Positions 17,993-26,770 of a stretch of DNA of 64,000 nucleotides are shown here, piece by piece. The notes beneath the pieces are model-generated. The model made no database searches, had not been told where the DNA came from, and worked only from the letters and a program-made list of their open reading frames with translations. Source of the DNA: Terripilifer ovatus (lineage in GTDB: Bacteria; Pseudomonadota; Alphaproteobacteria; Rhizobiales; Beijerinckiaceae); the NCBI GenBank assembly GCA_029222685.1, contig JARHVB010000005.1, positions 124,001 to 188,000 of the forward strand. The letters run 5' to 3'. The position numbers and the translations under genes are program-made. Positions within the stretch are counted from its first letter, which is position 1. Each line of letters opens with the position of its first letter.

Positions 17993-18847
17993 ATGGAAGC
18001 AGCTACAGGTGTGAGAACGCAGCCCCTGAAAGGCTCATTCGGAATCGAGATTTCCGGCCTGGACGTAACGAAGGCATCGCGGGAAGAGATCGGCCAGGTT
18101 ATCCGTGCCGTGAACGCCAATGGTGTCGTCGTCGTGCGCGACCAGCAGCTTTCGCCGCGGCAGCAGGTCGATTTCACCAGACTTTTTGGCGCCCCCGCCG
18201 ACAATCCGCGCAAGGAATATGTACTGCCGGGACAGCCCGATATTTTTGTCATCTCAAACAAGATTGTCGACGGCCGCCGCATCGGCGACGCCGATGCTGG
18301 CACAGGCTGGCACTTCGACATGTCCTACGATCGCCGCCCCGGCCTTTGCACCATTCTTTACGCGCTGGAAGTGCCGCCAGAGGGATCGAACACCCTTTTC
18401 TCCGACCTCTGCGCAGCCTGGAATGCCCTGCCGCCCGGCCGTCAAGCCGAGCTTCGCGATCTTCGCATCCATCACAGCTACGTTTCCCTGGCGCAGATGA
18501 AGGGCAATGTGCTGACCCAACATCAGCGCGATACCCTGCCCGATGTGTTTCATCCCATGGTGCGACGGCACCCCATCGACGGGCGTCTCGCGCTACGCCC
18601 TTGCTACGGCGGCACCAATGGCGTGGTGGGGATGGAAAATCCGGCAGGCCTGGACCTGCTGAAGGACCTCGTCGCCTATGTGACGGAGGATCGGTTTGTC
18701 TACAGCCATAAATGGCGTCAGGGCGATCTCGTCATCTGGGACAACAATTGCACGCTTCACCGCGGCACGCCCTTCGACAAGGAAAAGTATATCCGCCTCA
18801 TTCACCGGACCTGGGTGCAAAGCCCGCCGGAGCATTACGCAGCCTGA
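17993..18847 (+). CDS. TauD/TfdA-family 2-oxoglutarate Fe(II) dioxygenase
   Basis: 284 aa from ATG 17993 (GGGGAA upstream); an in-frame ATG at 17906 gives a non-homologous extension. Iron ligands His107 and Asp109 in GWHFDMSY and His256 in CTLHRGTPFD; the 2-oxoglutarate-binding Arg is R268 or R272. Family members hydroxylate taurine, 2,4-D-type herbicides or alkyl sulfates, releasing sulfite or an aldehyde. Its neighbours (a DszA/NtaA-like monooxygenase and a NitT/TauT importer) fit a sulfur- or nitrogen-scavenging role. The stops of this gene and the monooxygenase face each other across 18 bases. Confidence 0.88.
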   Translation: MEAATGVRTQPLKGSFGIEISGLDVTKASREEIGQVIRAVNANGVVVVRDQQLSPRQQVDFTRLFGAPADNPRKEYVLPGQPDIFVISNKIVDGRRIGDADAGTGWHFDMSYDRRPGLCTILYALEVPPEGSNTLFSDLCAAWNALPPGRQAELRDLRIHHSYVSLAQMKGNVLTQHQRDTLPDVFHPMVRRHPIDGRLALRPCYGGTNGVVGMENPAGLDLLKDLVAYVTEDRFVYSHKWRQGDLVIWDNNCTLHRGTPFDKEKYIRLIHRTWVQSPPEHYAA

Positions 18848-18865
18848 TCGCTTTCGACCCGCCGC

Positions 18866-20203
18866 TCAGGCGGCAAGGTTCTCCCGCAAGGTCTTGCCCG
18901 GATAGGCGGTCCGGTACCTGCCGCGCCGCTGCAGTTCGGGAACCAGATAATCGACGACATTGAGGAAATCCCTCGGTGTCGTCATCGGATGCTCGATCAT
19001 GAAACCGCCGCGGCTGCCGGTGGCCTCGAACTCCTCTTCCATCCAGTCCGCCACCTGGGCCGCCGTACCGGCAATCGTCTTGTCGTAGCCCGTCGCGATC
19101 TTGATGGCTTTCTCGAAGAATTCCTCGCGCGTCATCTCCGACCCGCTATCGTCGGCCAAGGCCATGCGGTGCACGAGCGCGACCGGCGAAGCGTTGGTGG
19201 CGATGATTTCTGCGTTCAGATCCGCTAGCTTGAAGCGCTTCGGCAGTTTGGAGAAATCATAGCCTGTGCTGCCCGAGATGAAGGCGCCGACGCCTTCGAA
19301 GGGGATCGCGTTCAGGAGCTGGCTGCTGCGCCGTTTCGCCTCGGCCTCGGTCTCGTCGACGACGACGATGACCTCCCACAACACGCCCACCTTGGCCGGA
19401 TCGCGGCCATAGGCCGTCAGTTCCGCGTCGAGCTCCTGACGGTGCTTGACCTTCAATTTCTGCGGCTTGCCGGCGGCGAAGACATGGTCGGCGATATGCG
19501 CCGACGCCTTGATGCCGCGCGGTGAGCCCCCCGCCTGCAGGAGCACCGGATGCTGCTGGGGCGACGGCACACAAGCGAGCGGCCCCTTCACCTTGAAGAA
19601 GGCGCCCGAATGATTGATCTCGTGAACCTTGGCCGGATCGCACACTAGCCCGGTCTCGCGGTCCCATACGAAGGCATCCGGCGCGACGCTGTCCCACAGC
19701 CGCTTGCAGACGTCGATGAACTCCTCCATCCGATCGTAGCGCGAGTTGTGTTCCATCAACTCGTCGAAACCGAAATTGGCGGCCGCGCCGCGGCTCGACG
19801 ACGCGACGACGTTGAACGCCATCCGGCCGTTGGTCACGTGATCGAGCGAATTGAGCAGGCGGGCGACATAGAAGGGATGCATATAGGTGGACGAATAGGT
19901 CAGCCCGAAGCCGACATGCTTCGTCTCCTGGGCGAGAATCGCAAGGAACGGGCTGACATCGTGTCTCGGAAAGCCGATGCCCCAGCGGATCGATTCTTCC
20001 GCCGAGCCGCGCCATGTATCGGGCATGCCGGGGCTATCGCCGAAGAACAGCATGTCGATCAGCCCGCGTTCGGCGATGCTGGCGATCTCGCGGTAGATGC
20101 TGAGGTCCGGATAAACCCTGCCGCCCCAGGAGCCCGGCAACCGCCACCTGCCCTCCAGGTGCGTCCAGGACAGATCGAATGCGAGGTGCATCTTGGTTTT
20201 CAT
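18866..20203 (-). CDS. LLM-class FMN monooxygenase, NtaA/SnaA/DszA family
   Basis: 445 aa from ATG 20203 (GAAGG about nine bases upstream). Bacterial-luciferase-like TIM barrel: start MHLAFDLSWTHLEGRW, ISIAERGLIDMLFFGDSPG-like second strand, SSTYMHPFYVARLLNSLDH, and NVVASSSRGAAANFG typical of the nitrilotriacetate/EDTA/dibenzothiophene-sulfone group. It uses FMNH2 supplied by a separate reductase (not in the window) to cleave a C-N or C-S bond. Divergent from the ABC/RidA operon. Confidence 0.9.
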   Translation of the reverse strand: MKTKMHLAFDLSWTHLEGRWRLPGSWGGRVYPDLSIYREIASIAERGLIDMLFFGDSPGMPDTWRGSAEESIRWGIGFPRHDVSPFLAILAQETKHVGFGLTYSSTYMHPFYVARLLNSLDHVTNGRMAFNVVASSSRGAAANFGFDELMEHNSRYDRMEEFIDVCKRLWDSVAPDAFVWDRETGLVCDPAKVHEINHSGAFFKVKGPLACVPSPQQHPVLLQAGGSPRGIKASAHIADHVFAAGKPQKLKVKHRQELDAELTAYGRDPAKVGVLWEVIVVVDETEAEAKRRSSQLLNAIPFEGVGAFISGSTGYDFSKLPKRFKLADLNAEIIATNASPVALVHRMALADDSGSEMTREEFFEKAIKIATGYDKTIAGTAAQVADWMEEEFEATGSRGGFMIEHPMTTPRDFLNVVDYLVPELQRRGRYRTAYPGKTLRENLAA

Positions 20204-20294
20204 TGCGGGCGGACCTTCTCTGACGTGGGTGTCAAACCAAACAAGAAGCATGCCAGCGATGACCTGCGTGACAGATGCTCAAGCAGCGCCTCCC

Positions 20295-20349
20295 TGTCAT
20301 CCCGACGCTGGCGAAGCAGGCGAGCGCGCCTCGCGCGTGGGGAATGACA
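20295..20349. repeat. Imperfect palindromic intergenic element
   Basis: Outer arms TGTCAT (20295-20300) and ATGACA (20344-20349) bracket a GC-rich core with further self-complementarity (GGCGAGCGCGCCTCGC). It resembles dispersed palindromes common in alphaproteobacterial spacers. It sits between the divergent monooxygenase and binding-protein genes. Confidence 0.45.
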
Positions 20350-20440
20350 TCGGCTGCGGCTCTTGTCAGCGTGCTGGCACATCGATTGCTTGTCTTTCGA
20401 AACTATCGCGGTGTTGTTGCCTCCGTTGAAGGAGCGATGA

Positions 20441-21478
20441 ATGAACACGCATGCGCATCAGTTGGCTCAGCCGGACTACATCACGCGCTTTTATGAAATG
20501 CCTGTACGACAGGCATTTGCGGCCCTCTTCTGCGCCACGCTCGCTGCATTTTCGAGCACGCTCACTGCAACGAAGGCGCGGGCGCAGACCAGTGAGAAGC
20601 TGTCACTGACGCTTGCCGTCGCACCGATCGTTCCTTACTCGAATTCATCGGTGGCCCTGGCAAAGGGCATGTTCTCCGCAGCCAATCTCACCGTCGAACG
20701 CAAGACGATCATGGCGTCGGATGTCATTCGAAGCGCGCTGGCCTCCGGCGACGTCGATATCGCCGCCATGTCCTTGGACACGGTGCTGCGCGCGCATATC
20801 GCCGGATTCGACTGGAAGCTGCTCTACCCCGCCGTCGTCTACGATCCGAAGACGCCGGACGCCTATATCGTGGCGCGCAAGGACCTCGATTTGAAGACGC
20901 CGAAGGACCTTGAGGGAAAGATCATCGCGATGAGCAGCGGCTCGATCAGCGAGGTCGGCGCCAAGGCGTGGCTGCGCATGCAGGGCGTCGACATCTCGAA
21001 GATCAAGATTGTCGAAATCCCTCTGCCACAGATGGTAAGTGCGCTCGAATCGAAGCAGATCGACGCCGGCCACATGGTCTATCCCGGCGTTTCCGTCGCT
21101 TTGGGCAAAGGCGTCGGGAAACTGGTCGGGCCCGATCTCGATGCGATCGGCGGACGTTTTCTGGTTTCGACCTATGTCGCCAAGGGGTCGTGGATCAAGG
21201 CCAATCCGGAGAAGGCGAAACGCTTTACCGCCGCCATGAACCAGGCGACCGGCTTCATCATGGAGCAACCGGCCGACGCCTTGCCGATCATTGCGAAGGA
21301 GACGCGGATCGAGCCGGCGCTGGTGGCGGATTTCTTCCCGTCCCGCTATGTCGCATCCACAGCCATCCCCGCGGCGGAAATCCAGCGCGTGATCGACTTC
21401 CTCGTGCGCGAGAAATTCATTGATAAGCCCATGGACTATCGCGAGATCGTCTCGGAATACATGCCCATGGTTCCCTGA
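20441..21478 (+). CDS. ABC transporter binding protein, NitT/TauT (NMT1/SsuA-like)
   Basis: 345 aa; AAGGAG lies six bases before ATG 20441. A long N-terminal signal region runs to about residue 49 (hydrophobic 24-42, then ATKARAQ). The mature domain has the NMT1 pattern VALAKGMFSAANLTVE, SALASGDVDIAAMS and DAYIVARKDLDLKTPKDLEG. Binds a small anionic solute such as a sulfonate or aromatic acid; ligand unknown. First gene of an operon with RidA, an ATPase and two permeases. Confidence 0.88.
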   Translation: MNTHAHQLAQPDYITRFYEMPVRQAFAALFCATLAAFSSTLTATKARAQTSEKLSLTLAVAPIVPYSNSSVALAKGMFSAANLTVERKTIMASDVIRSALASGDVDIAAMSLDTVLRAHIAGFDWKLLYPAVVYDPKTPDAYIVARKDLDLKTPKDLEGKIIAMSSGSISEVGAKAWLRMQGVDISKIKIVEIPLPQMVSALESKQIDAGHMVYPGVSVALGKGVGKLVGPDLDAIGGRFLVSTYVAKGSWIKANPEKAKRFTAAMNQATGFIMEQPADALPIIAKETRIEPALVADFFPSRYVASTAIPAAEIQRVIDFLVREKFIDKPMDYREIVSEYMPMVP

Positions 21479-21502
21479 CAACGTCCTTCATCGGGAGTGT
21501 TC

Positions 21503-21901
21503 ATGCAGAAAGAATTCATCAATCCTCCTGGCGTTCTGACGCATCCGTCGTTCTCGCGCATCATCACGGTCAAGGGACCGATGAAACTGATCTTCATCTC
21601 CGGCCAGACGCCGCAGGGGGATGATTTCGGCTGCATGGCGCCCGGCGACATGCGCAAGCAATATCTCTTCGTCATGGAGAAGCTGAGCCTCCAGCTCGAG
21701 GCGGCCGGCGCGACCTGGGAAGACGTCACCCACCGCCGCGTCTATACGCTCGACATCGCAGCCTTGCGGCAGGTCACGTCAGACCCTTCGATTCCGAAGC
21801 CCTACAAGAACCTGCCCTGCAGCACCATGATCGGCGTGACGGAGCTGTCGCACCCGGATTTCCTGGTCGAGATCGACCTCATCGCGGTCGCCAACGAATA
21901 G
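21503..21901 (+). CDS. RidA family (YjgF/YER057c/UK114) protein
   Basis: 132 aa from ATG 21503 (GGGAG upstream; GTG 21497 in frame is the alternative). RidA-fold features: FISGQTPQGDDFG near residue 33, YLFVMEKLSLQLEAAGATWEDV, and the C-terminal DFLVEIDLIAVANE. RidA proteins hydrolyse reactive imines/enamines or act as deaminases in pathways that cleave C-N bonds, as RutC does beside the flavin oxygenase RutA. Finding it inside an ABC operon next to an FMN monooxygenase fits that logic. Confidence 0.88.
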   Translation: MQKEFINPPGVLTHPSFSRIITVKGPMKLIFISGQTPQGDDFGCMAPGDMRKQYLFVMEKLSLQLEAAGATWEDVTHRRVYTLDIAALRQVTSDPSIPKPYKNLPCSTMIGVTELSHPDFLVEIDLIAVANE

Positions 21902-21961
21902 CCGAGACGAAAGGATCCCCGCTTGCTGGACCGGTTGACGAGATCGAATGAGATTGGCGAC

Positions 21962-22741
21962 ATGGTCGCCCTGGAAGTCGCCGGTTTGCGCAAGTCCTAC
22001 AATCGCGCCGGCGTGCTGACGACGGCACTGGAGAACGTCAGCTTCAACATTCCCGACCGGCAGTTCATCTCCATCGTCGGCCCGTCGGGATGCGGAAAAT
22101 CCACCTTGCTGAGATGCATCGCCGGCCTGGCCGAACCCAGCGGCGGCGACATCAGAGTCGGCGGACAGGCCATGCACGGCGTGCCCGACGACATGGTCTA
22201 TGTCTTTCAGGAGTATAACCGCTCGCTGTTTCCGTGGCGCCGCCTGCTCGGCAATGTCGCCTATCCCATCGAGAGCCGTCTTCCCCGCAGCGTCTCGAGC
22301 GATCGGGCGAGAGCTTACATCAAGCTCGTCGGGCTCGAGGGCTTCGAGAACTATTATCCCTGGGAATTGTCCGGCGGCATGCAGCAGCGCGCCGCCATCG
22401 CCCGCGCGCTCGTCACCGAGCCGAAATTCCTGCTGATGGACGAGCCCTTCGGCGCGCTCGATGCGCAGACGCGGGTGTCTCTCGAAGAGACCATCCTGGA
22501 TCTCTGGTCGCGCTCGCCGCGCACGGTCATTTTCGTCACGCATGACATCGACGAAGCGATTTTTCTCAGCGACCGGGTTCTCGTCATGGCATCCCGGCCA
22601 GGCCGGATCGTCGAGGACATCATGATCGATCTGCCGCGGCCGCGGCACCAGATCGAGACCAAGGAAGACCGCGCCTTCTCCGATTACAGAAGGCTGCTGT
22701 TCGGCCTCATCGCGCCGCCATCCGCGAGCACTCTCTCATGA
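21962..22741 (+). CDS. ABC transporter ATPase, NitT/TauT-type (SsuB/TauB-like)
   Basis: 259 aa from ATG 21962, where family homology begins (MVALEVAGLRKSYN). TTG 21923 is a credible alternative because AAAGGA precedes it by seven bases. Walker A GPSGCGKST, Q-loop VFQEYNRSLFPWR, signature LSGGMQQRA, Walker B FLLMDEPFGALD, switch VTHDIDEA. The stop overlaps the next permease start (ATGA). Confidence 0.9.
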   Translation: MVALEVAGLRKSYNRAGVLTTALENVSFNIPDRQFISIVGPSGCGKSTLLRCIAGLAEPSGGDIRVGGQAMHGVPDDMVYVFQEYNRSLFPWRRLLGNVAYPIESRLPRSVSSDRARAYIKLVGLEGFENYYPWELSGGMQQRAAIARALVTEPKFLLMDEPFGALDAQTRVSLEETILDLWSRSPRTVIFVTHDIDEAIFLSDRVLVMASRPGRIVEDIMIDLPRPRHQIETKEDRAFSDYRRLLFGLIAPPSASTLS

Positions 22742-23511
22742 GCCGGCTGCAGCGGGGATCCGGCATCCTGGTTCTCGCCGCCGTCATCGCGCTCTGGCAA
22801 CTGCTCGCCATGCTGGGCGTCGTCACGGAGAACCAGCTCGCGTCACCCACCAGGATCGTCGCCGCCACGGTCGAGGAGCTGCAGGAAGGCACGCTCGCCC
22901 GCGAGATCATGGCGACGGCAAGGCGGATCATCATCGGCTTCTCCTTTGCGGTCGTTTTCGGCGTGCTGTCCGGATTCGCATTGGGACGCTCGAAACTGCT
23001 GCATGCGGCCTTCGCGCCGATCATCGAATTCCTACGGCCGATGCCCGTCGTCGCCATTCTGCCGATCGCGATCTTCGTTCTCGGGCTTGGCGACCGCATG
23101 ACCTATTCGGTCGTCGCCTTCGCCTCGGGCTGGATCATTCTGCTGCATGCGATGGACGGCATCCGCAGCATCGACCCGGTTCTGATCGACACCGGCCGCA
23201 CGTTTCATATCCGCCCGCTGCGGCAATTCCTGACCATCGCCCTGCCCGCCTCGGCGCCGCATACCTTCACCGGCATGCGGGTCGGCTTCGGCATTGCCGT
23301 GATCGTCACCGTGGTCGTCGAACTGATCTCGGGCTTCGGCGGCGGGCTGGGAGATTATATCGGCGTTTCACAGGGCGCCTTGCGCGTGCCGGAAGCCTAC
23401 TCCGGCATCGTGCTGGTCGCGATCCTGGGCTATGGCCTGGCGCAACTATTCGCCCTGCTGGAGCGCCGCCTGATGGCCTGGCATCACGGTTTCAAGCAAC
23501 AGGCGCGATGA
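22738..23511 (+). CDS. ABC transporter permease, SsuC/TauC-like (1)
   Basis: 257 aa with about six membrane spans. The coupling loop is DTGRTFHIRPLRQFLTIALP, and LRPMPVVAILPIAIFVLGLG is the substrate-translocation signature of NitT/TauT permeases. Overlaps the ATPase by four bases and precedes the second permease by one base. Two non-identical permeases imply a heterodimeric channel. Confidence 0.9.
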   Translation: MSRLQRGSGILVLAAVIALWQLLAMLGVVTENQLASPTRIVAATVEELQEGTLAREIMATARRIIIGFSFAVVFGVLSGFALGRSKLLHAAFAPIIEFLRPMPVVAILPIAIFVLGLGDRMTYSVVAFASGWIILLHAMDGIRSIDPVLIDTGRTFHIRPLRQFLTIALPASAPHTFTGMRVGFGIAVIVTVVVELISGFGGGLGDYIGVSQGALRVPEAYSGIVLVAILGYGLAQLFALLERRLMAWHHGFKQQAR

Positions 23512-23512
23512 C

Positions 23513-24295
23513 ATGAAAACCTTCGCTCTCAACCGGCCGTGGCTGCTCGGCATCGCCACCGGCATCCTGTTCCTGACCGGCTGGCAGCTCACCCCAACGA
23601 TGGGGCTGATCGACGCGCAACTGGTGCCTCCGGCGACGACGGTCCTCAACCGCTTCCTCCAGCAATGGCTCGACCCGACATTCTATCCCGATCTGCTGAT
23701 CACCGTTCTCAGGGTCGCCGGCGGCTTCCTCCTTGCCGCCGCCGTTGCCATACCGCTCGGTCTGGCCATGGGTTACTGGCAGTCCGTCCACCGCATGTTC
23801 GGCCTGACCATCGAAACCATCCGCCCGGTTCCGGCCAGCGCCCTGGTGCCCATCGCCGCCGCCATGTTCGGCATCGGCAACCTCATGCATATATCCGTCG
23901 TGTTCCTTGCCACTGTGGTTCCCATCCTGCTGGCGAGCCTCGACGGCGTCCGCAATGTCGATCCGATCCTCATCAGCACGGCCCGCACCTTCAAGCGGAC
24001 CACACCTGACATTTTCCGCACCGTCCTGCTGCCCGCCGCCCTGCCGCACATCGTCACCGGCCTGCGCATTTCGATCGCCATCGCGCTCGTCGTCGGCATT
24101 TCGTCAGAAATGATCATGAGCGCCGAGGGCCTGGGGCGCAGGGTCGTCTATGCCCAGCGCATGCTGCGCGTGCCGGAGCTTTATGCCGGTGTCATCACGC
24201 TGGCGCTTCTGGGCTACGGCTTCAACCGAACGTTTCTGCTGCTCGAGAATCGCATCCTCGGCTGGCATCGCCAGGCCATGGCGAAAAACTGGTAG
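23513..24295 (+). CDS. ABC transporter permease, SsuC/TauC-like (2)
   Basis: 260 aa, paralogous to the preceding permease: about six spans, IRPVPASALVPIAAAMFGIG and coupling loop STARTFKRTTPDIFRTVLLP. Ends at a strong hairpin (24299-24329). Completes the five-gene operon binding protein-RidA-ATPase-permease-permease. Confidence 0.9.
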   Translation: MKTFALNRPWLLGIATGILFLTGWQLTPTMGLIDAQLVPPATTVLNRFLQQWLDPTFYPDLLITVLRVAGGFLLAAAVAIPLGLAMGYWQSVHRMFGLTIETIRPVPASALVPIAAAMFGIGNLMHISVVFLATVVPILLASLDGVRNVDPILISTARTFKRTTPDIFRTVLLPAALPHIVTGLRISIAIALVVGISSEMIMSAEGLGRRVVYAQRMLRVPELYAGVITLALLGYGFNRTFLLLENRILGWHRQAMAKNW

Positions 24296-24298
24296 GAA

Positions 24299-24329
24299 CC
24301 GGCGTGAACTCACATGAAGTTCACGCCGG
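24299..24329. terminator. Bidirectional hairpin terminator
   Basis: Perfect 12-bp stem CCGGCGTGAACT / AGTTCACGCCGG with a seven-base loop, between the convergent permease and large amidase genes. There is no clear T-run on either side, so termination strength is uncertain. Confidence 0.7.
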
Positions 24330-24338
24330 CCTCTTGCC

Positions 24339-26693
24339 TCAAGCCTCGGTGAGTTCCCGGCTCCGCATCGGGATGGGCCCGAACGACGGCGGCGGAATGC
24401 GGCGGTGCGTTGCCGCCTCATAGGCCGAAGCAACTTTCAGAATGACATCCTCGCGGCCCGGATCGCAGCGGAAGACCAGCGAGAACGGCATGCCGGGCTC
24501 CGGAACCGGCGTGATCTTGTCGGACGCGACATGCAGATAGCGTTTGCCGTCATCGCTGAGCTTGAACACCGGATCGTAGACGGTGCTGACATAGCCCGCC
24601 GGAATGAGGATTTCGGTGAGGCCGGCATTCGGGCCGTTGAAGGATTCGCCGCGCAGGTTGTTCGGCAGGCCCGGCTGTCCCGCACCGCCGATCTTGCCCG
24701 GCGGGAACGGCGTATGCAAGCGCACGAACGCGTCGAGATGGTTTTCGTACAGCACCATCATGTCGACCCGGCGCAGCAATTGCTGCAGCATGATGCGCTC
24801 GTTGACGCCCTGCCGCTTGTCGAGCGGATTGCGCATGTCGGTCACTTCTTCCCAGTTCTTGAAGGCGGCGCGCTGATCGTCGCCCCAGAATTTCGACCGG
24901 GCATTCAGCATGGCGAAATCGACGACTTTCTCGGAGAAACCGAGCTTCTTCCAGTCCGCCGCCCGCCGCGTCAGATATTGCGGAATGTGGAAGCGGAAAC
25001 CCATCGCCAGTTCCTGGTTCTGGATCGTCGCGATGTCGAGATTGGACGGCGGCGCGATGCGTTCTTCCGCCAGCTCGACGAAATAGTCGATCGGCTTCAT
25101 CTTGCCTGAGCCGAAGACCTTGCCAGGCATGAATTCGGTCGGCTCAATGGCGGCGGCGAACTCCTTGAAGACCGGCTGGCCGTCGGCGCCGAGACGGAAT
25201 AGAAGCTCCGGCATCAGCAGCGGCACCAGACGGGCCAGCGCCGTACAGAAATCCGTCTTCATCTTTTCGATGTCCGGATCGTTCTTCCACAGGCGATGCG
25301 ACGATTCCACCAGGGTCGCGCCCAGCGTGCCGCCGAGTACGGTCTTGATCTCTTTCACCGCTGCGGTGACGATCGGTTCCTCGCTGAGGGAACCGGGCTG
25401 ATAGACCATGGATTCACGGATCACGCCGAGCCGCATGCCTTTCAGCGAGCCGGGCGCGCCGGGTGATGTCGCATGGCTGGCATAGGGCGTCGGGAGGATG
25501 GCTGACCTTGGAATGGTGGTGAAATGATCGCGCGGATCGTAATAGCCCTCCACAGGATCTTTCAGGGCATCGAGCACTTTCGCGCAATCGGTGATCGAGC
25601 GGCAATGAATGCCGGTGCGGTCCACATAGATGTCGGCGCCGATGGCGCCGCCGTCAAAGCCGATCAGCGCCTTCTGCGGCAGGATCAGCGCAACGGAATT
25701 GTGGTTCGACGGCCCGCGGCAGGAGGCGCGCGTTTCCTCGCCGAGGCTCGCCATGACGAGATTGGTGCTGACCGACAGCGCCGAACCGGAGCTCGATCCC
25801 AGCGACGCGGACCTTGTCGTATCATAGGGGTTTGACGGATTGCCGGCCCAGGTGCTGCGCTGATAGCCGAGCACCGAGGGCAGCACCATATCCGGCGTAT
25901 GCCTGCCGCCCGGATCGCCGGCGCGACCGTTGTATTCCGTGTTCACCGCCTTGGCGAAGATGATGGCACCCTTGTTGCGCAACTGCTCGACAAGCACATG
26001 GTCGCGCGCCGGCACGTCCATGTCATAGGCGGCGTCGCCGCCGCCGGTCGAGCGCATGTCCTTCGTATCGAACGGATCCTTGAAGGAGAAAACGACGCCG
26101 TACATCGGCATTTTCTCGAGATCGGGATTCGTCCCGTAAAGCGCATCGAGTTCGGCGGCCCGCTCCAGCGCATCGGGCAGGTGGCGGAAATATTCGCAGA
26201 TCGGCGGGGCAGCCGGCGGCAGCGGGCCGAGCGAGGGATGCTTGTCGAAATCGCCCTTGCAGGTCGCCGAACGTTCGCCACGGATATTGAGCGTGCCCAG
26301 GGCATTGACCTGGCCGGCATTAGGAATGCCAACGATCATGCCGAACTGCTGCTGCACGGAAGGATCGGAGGCCGTTGGCTCCATGCGGCCGAACTCCAGC
26401 GGCGGACCGACATATTTATCGAGATCGGGCAGGACGTCCGATGCCTTGAGCGTTTGCGTCGGAAACGTCAGCGGCTGCATGCCGCGTATCGTGCCCGTCG
26501 CCTTGGCAACCGGCGCGCCATCCGCCGTCACCAGCATGCTGGCGACGCCGTTGAAGGCGCGCACGCGATCGATGTAATGCTGCACGACGCCGACGAGCGT
26601 CGTTTCGCCGGATATGATCGCCTCATGCAGTTCCGCGATGGTCGCCTCTTCGAGACGGAACGGCGTCTTCGGCTCGTCGGCCTGGTCCTTCAT
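24339..26693 (-). CDS. Very large amidase-signature protein
   Basis: 784 aa, about 280 longer than typical amidases; AAGGAG lies seven bases before ATG 26693. The triad is preserved: Lys205 in VFSFKDPFDT, serines 300-302 in LGSSSGSALS, and the nucleophile Ser324 in EETRASCRGPS (usually GGS.RGP). Extra sequence is at residues about 70-195, before the catalytic lysine, and 480-700, between the core and the C-terminus, which ends with the normal amidase PGMPFSLVFRCDPG...YEAATHRR. No signal peptide. Follows the Dpp/Opp importer genes on the same strand (78 bases after the binding protein), so it probably hydrolyses the imported amide. Novel insertions deserve structure prediction. Confidence 0.82.
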   Translation of the reverse strand: MKDQADEPKTPFRLEEATIAELHEAIISGETTLVGVVQHYIDRVRAFNGVASMLVTADGAPVAKATGTIRGMQPLTFPTQTLKASDVLPDLDKYVGPPLEFGRMEPTASDPSVQQQFGMIVGIPNAGQVNALGTLNIRGERSATCKGDFDKHPSLGPLPPAAPPICEYFRHLPDALERAAELDALYGTNPDLEKMPMYGVVFSFKDPFDTKDMRSTGGGDAAYDMDVPARDHVLVEQLRNKGAIIFAKAVNTEYNGRAGDPGGRHTPDMVLPSVLGYQRSTWAGNPSNPYDTTRSASLGSSSGSALSVSTNLVMASLGEETRASCRGPSNHNSVALILPQKALIGFDGGAIGADIYVDRTGIHCRSITDCAKVLDALKDPVEGYYDPRDHFTTIPRSAILPTPYASHATSPGAPGSLKGMRLGVIRESMVYQPGSLSEEPIVTAAVKEIKTVLGGTLGATLVESSHRLWKNDPDIEKMKTDFCTALARLVPLLMPELLFRLGADGQPVFKEFAAAIEPTEFMPGKVFGSGKMKPIDYFVELAEERIAPPSNLDIATIQNQELAMGFRFHIPQYLTRRAADWKKLGFSEKVVDFAMLNARSKFWGDDQRAAFKNWEEVTDMRNPLDKRQGVNERIMLQQLLRRVDMMVLYENHLDAFVRLHTPFPPGKIGGAGQPGLPNNLRGESFNGPNAGLTEILIPAGYVSTVYDPVFKLSDDGKRYLHVASDKITPVPEPGMPFSLVFRCDPGREDVILKVASAYEAATHRRIPPPSFGPIPMRSRELTEA

Positions 26694-26770
26694 GGCGTCA
26701 CTCCTTCACCTTTACGCGTCGACATCTGCAAGCATTTACTTAGCAATTTACATGCCGCGACAGCGGACGA

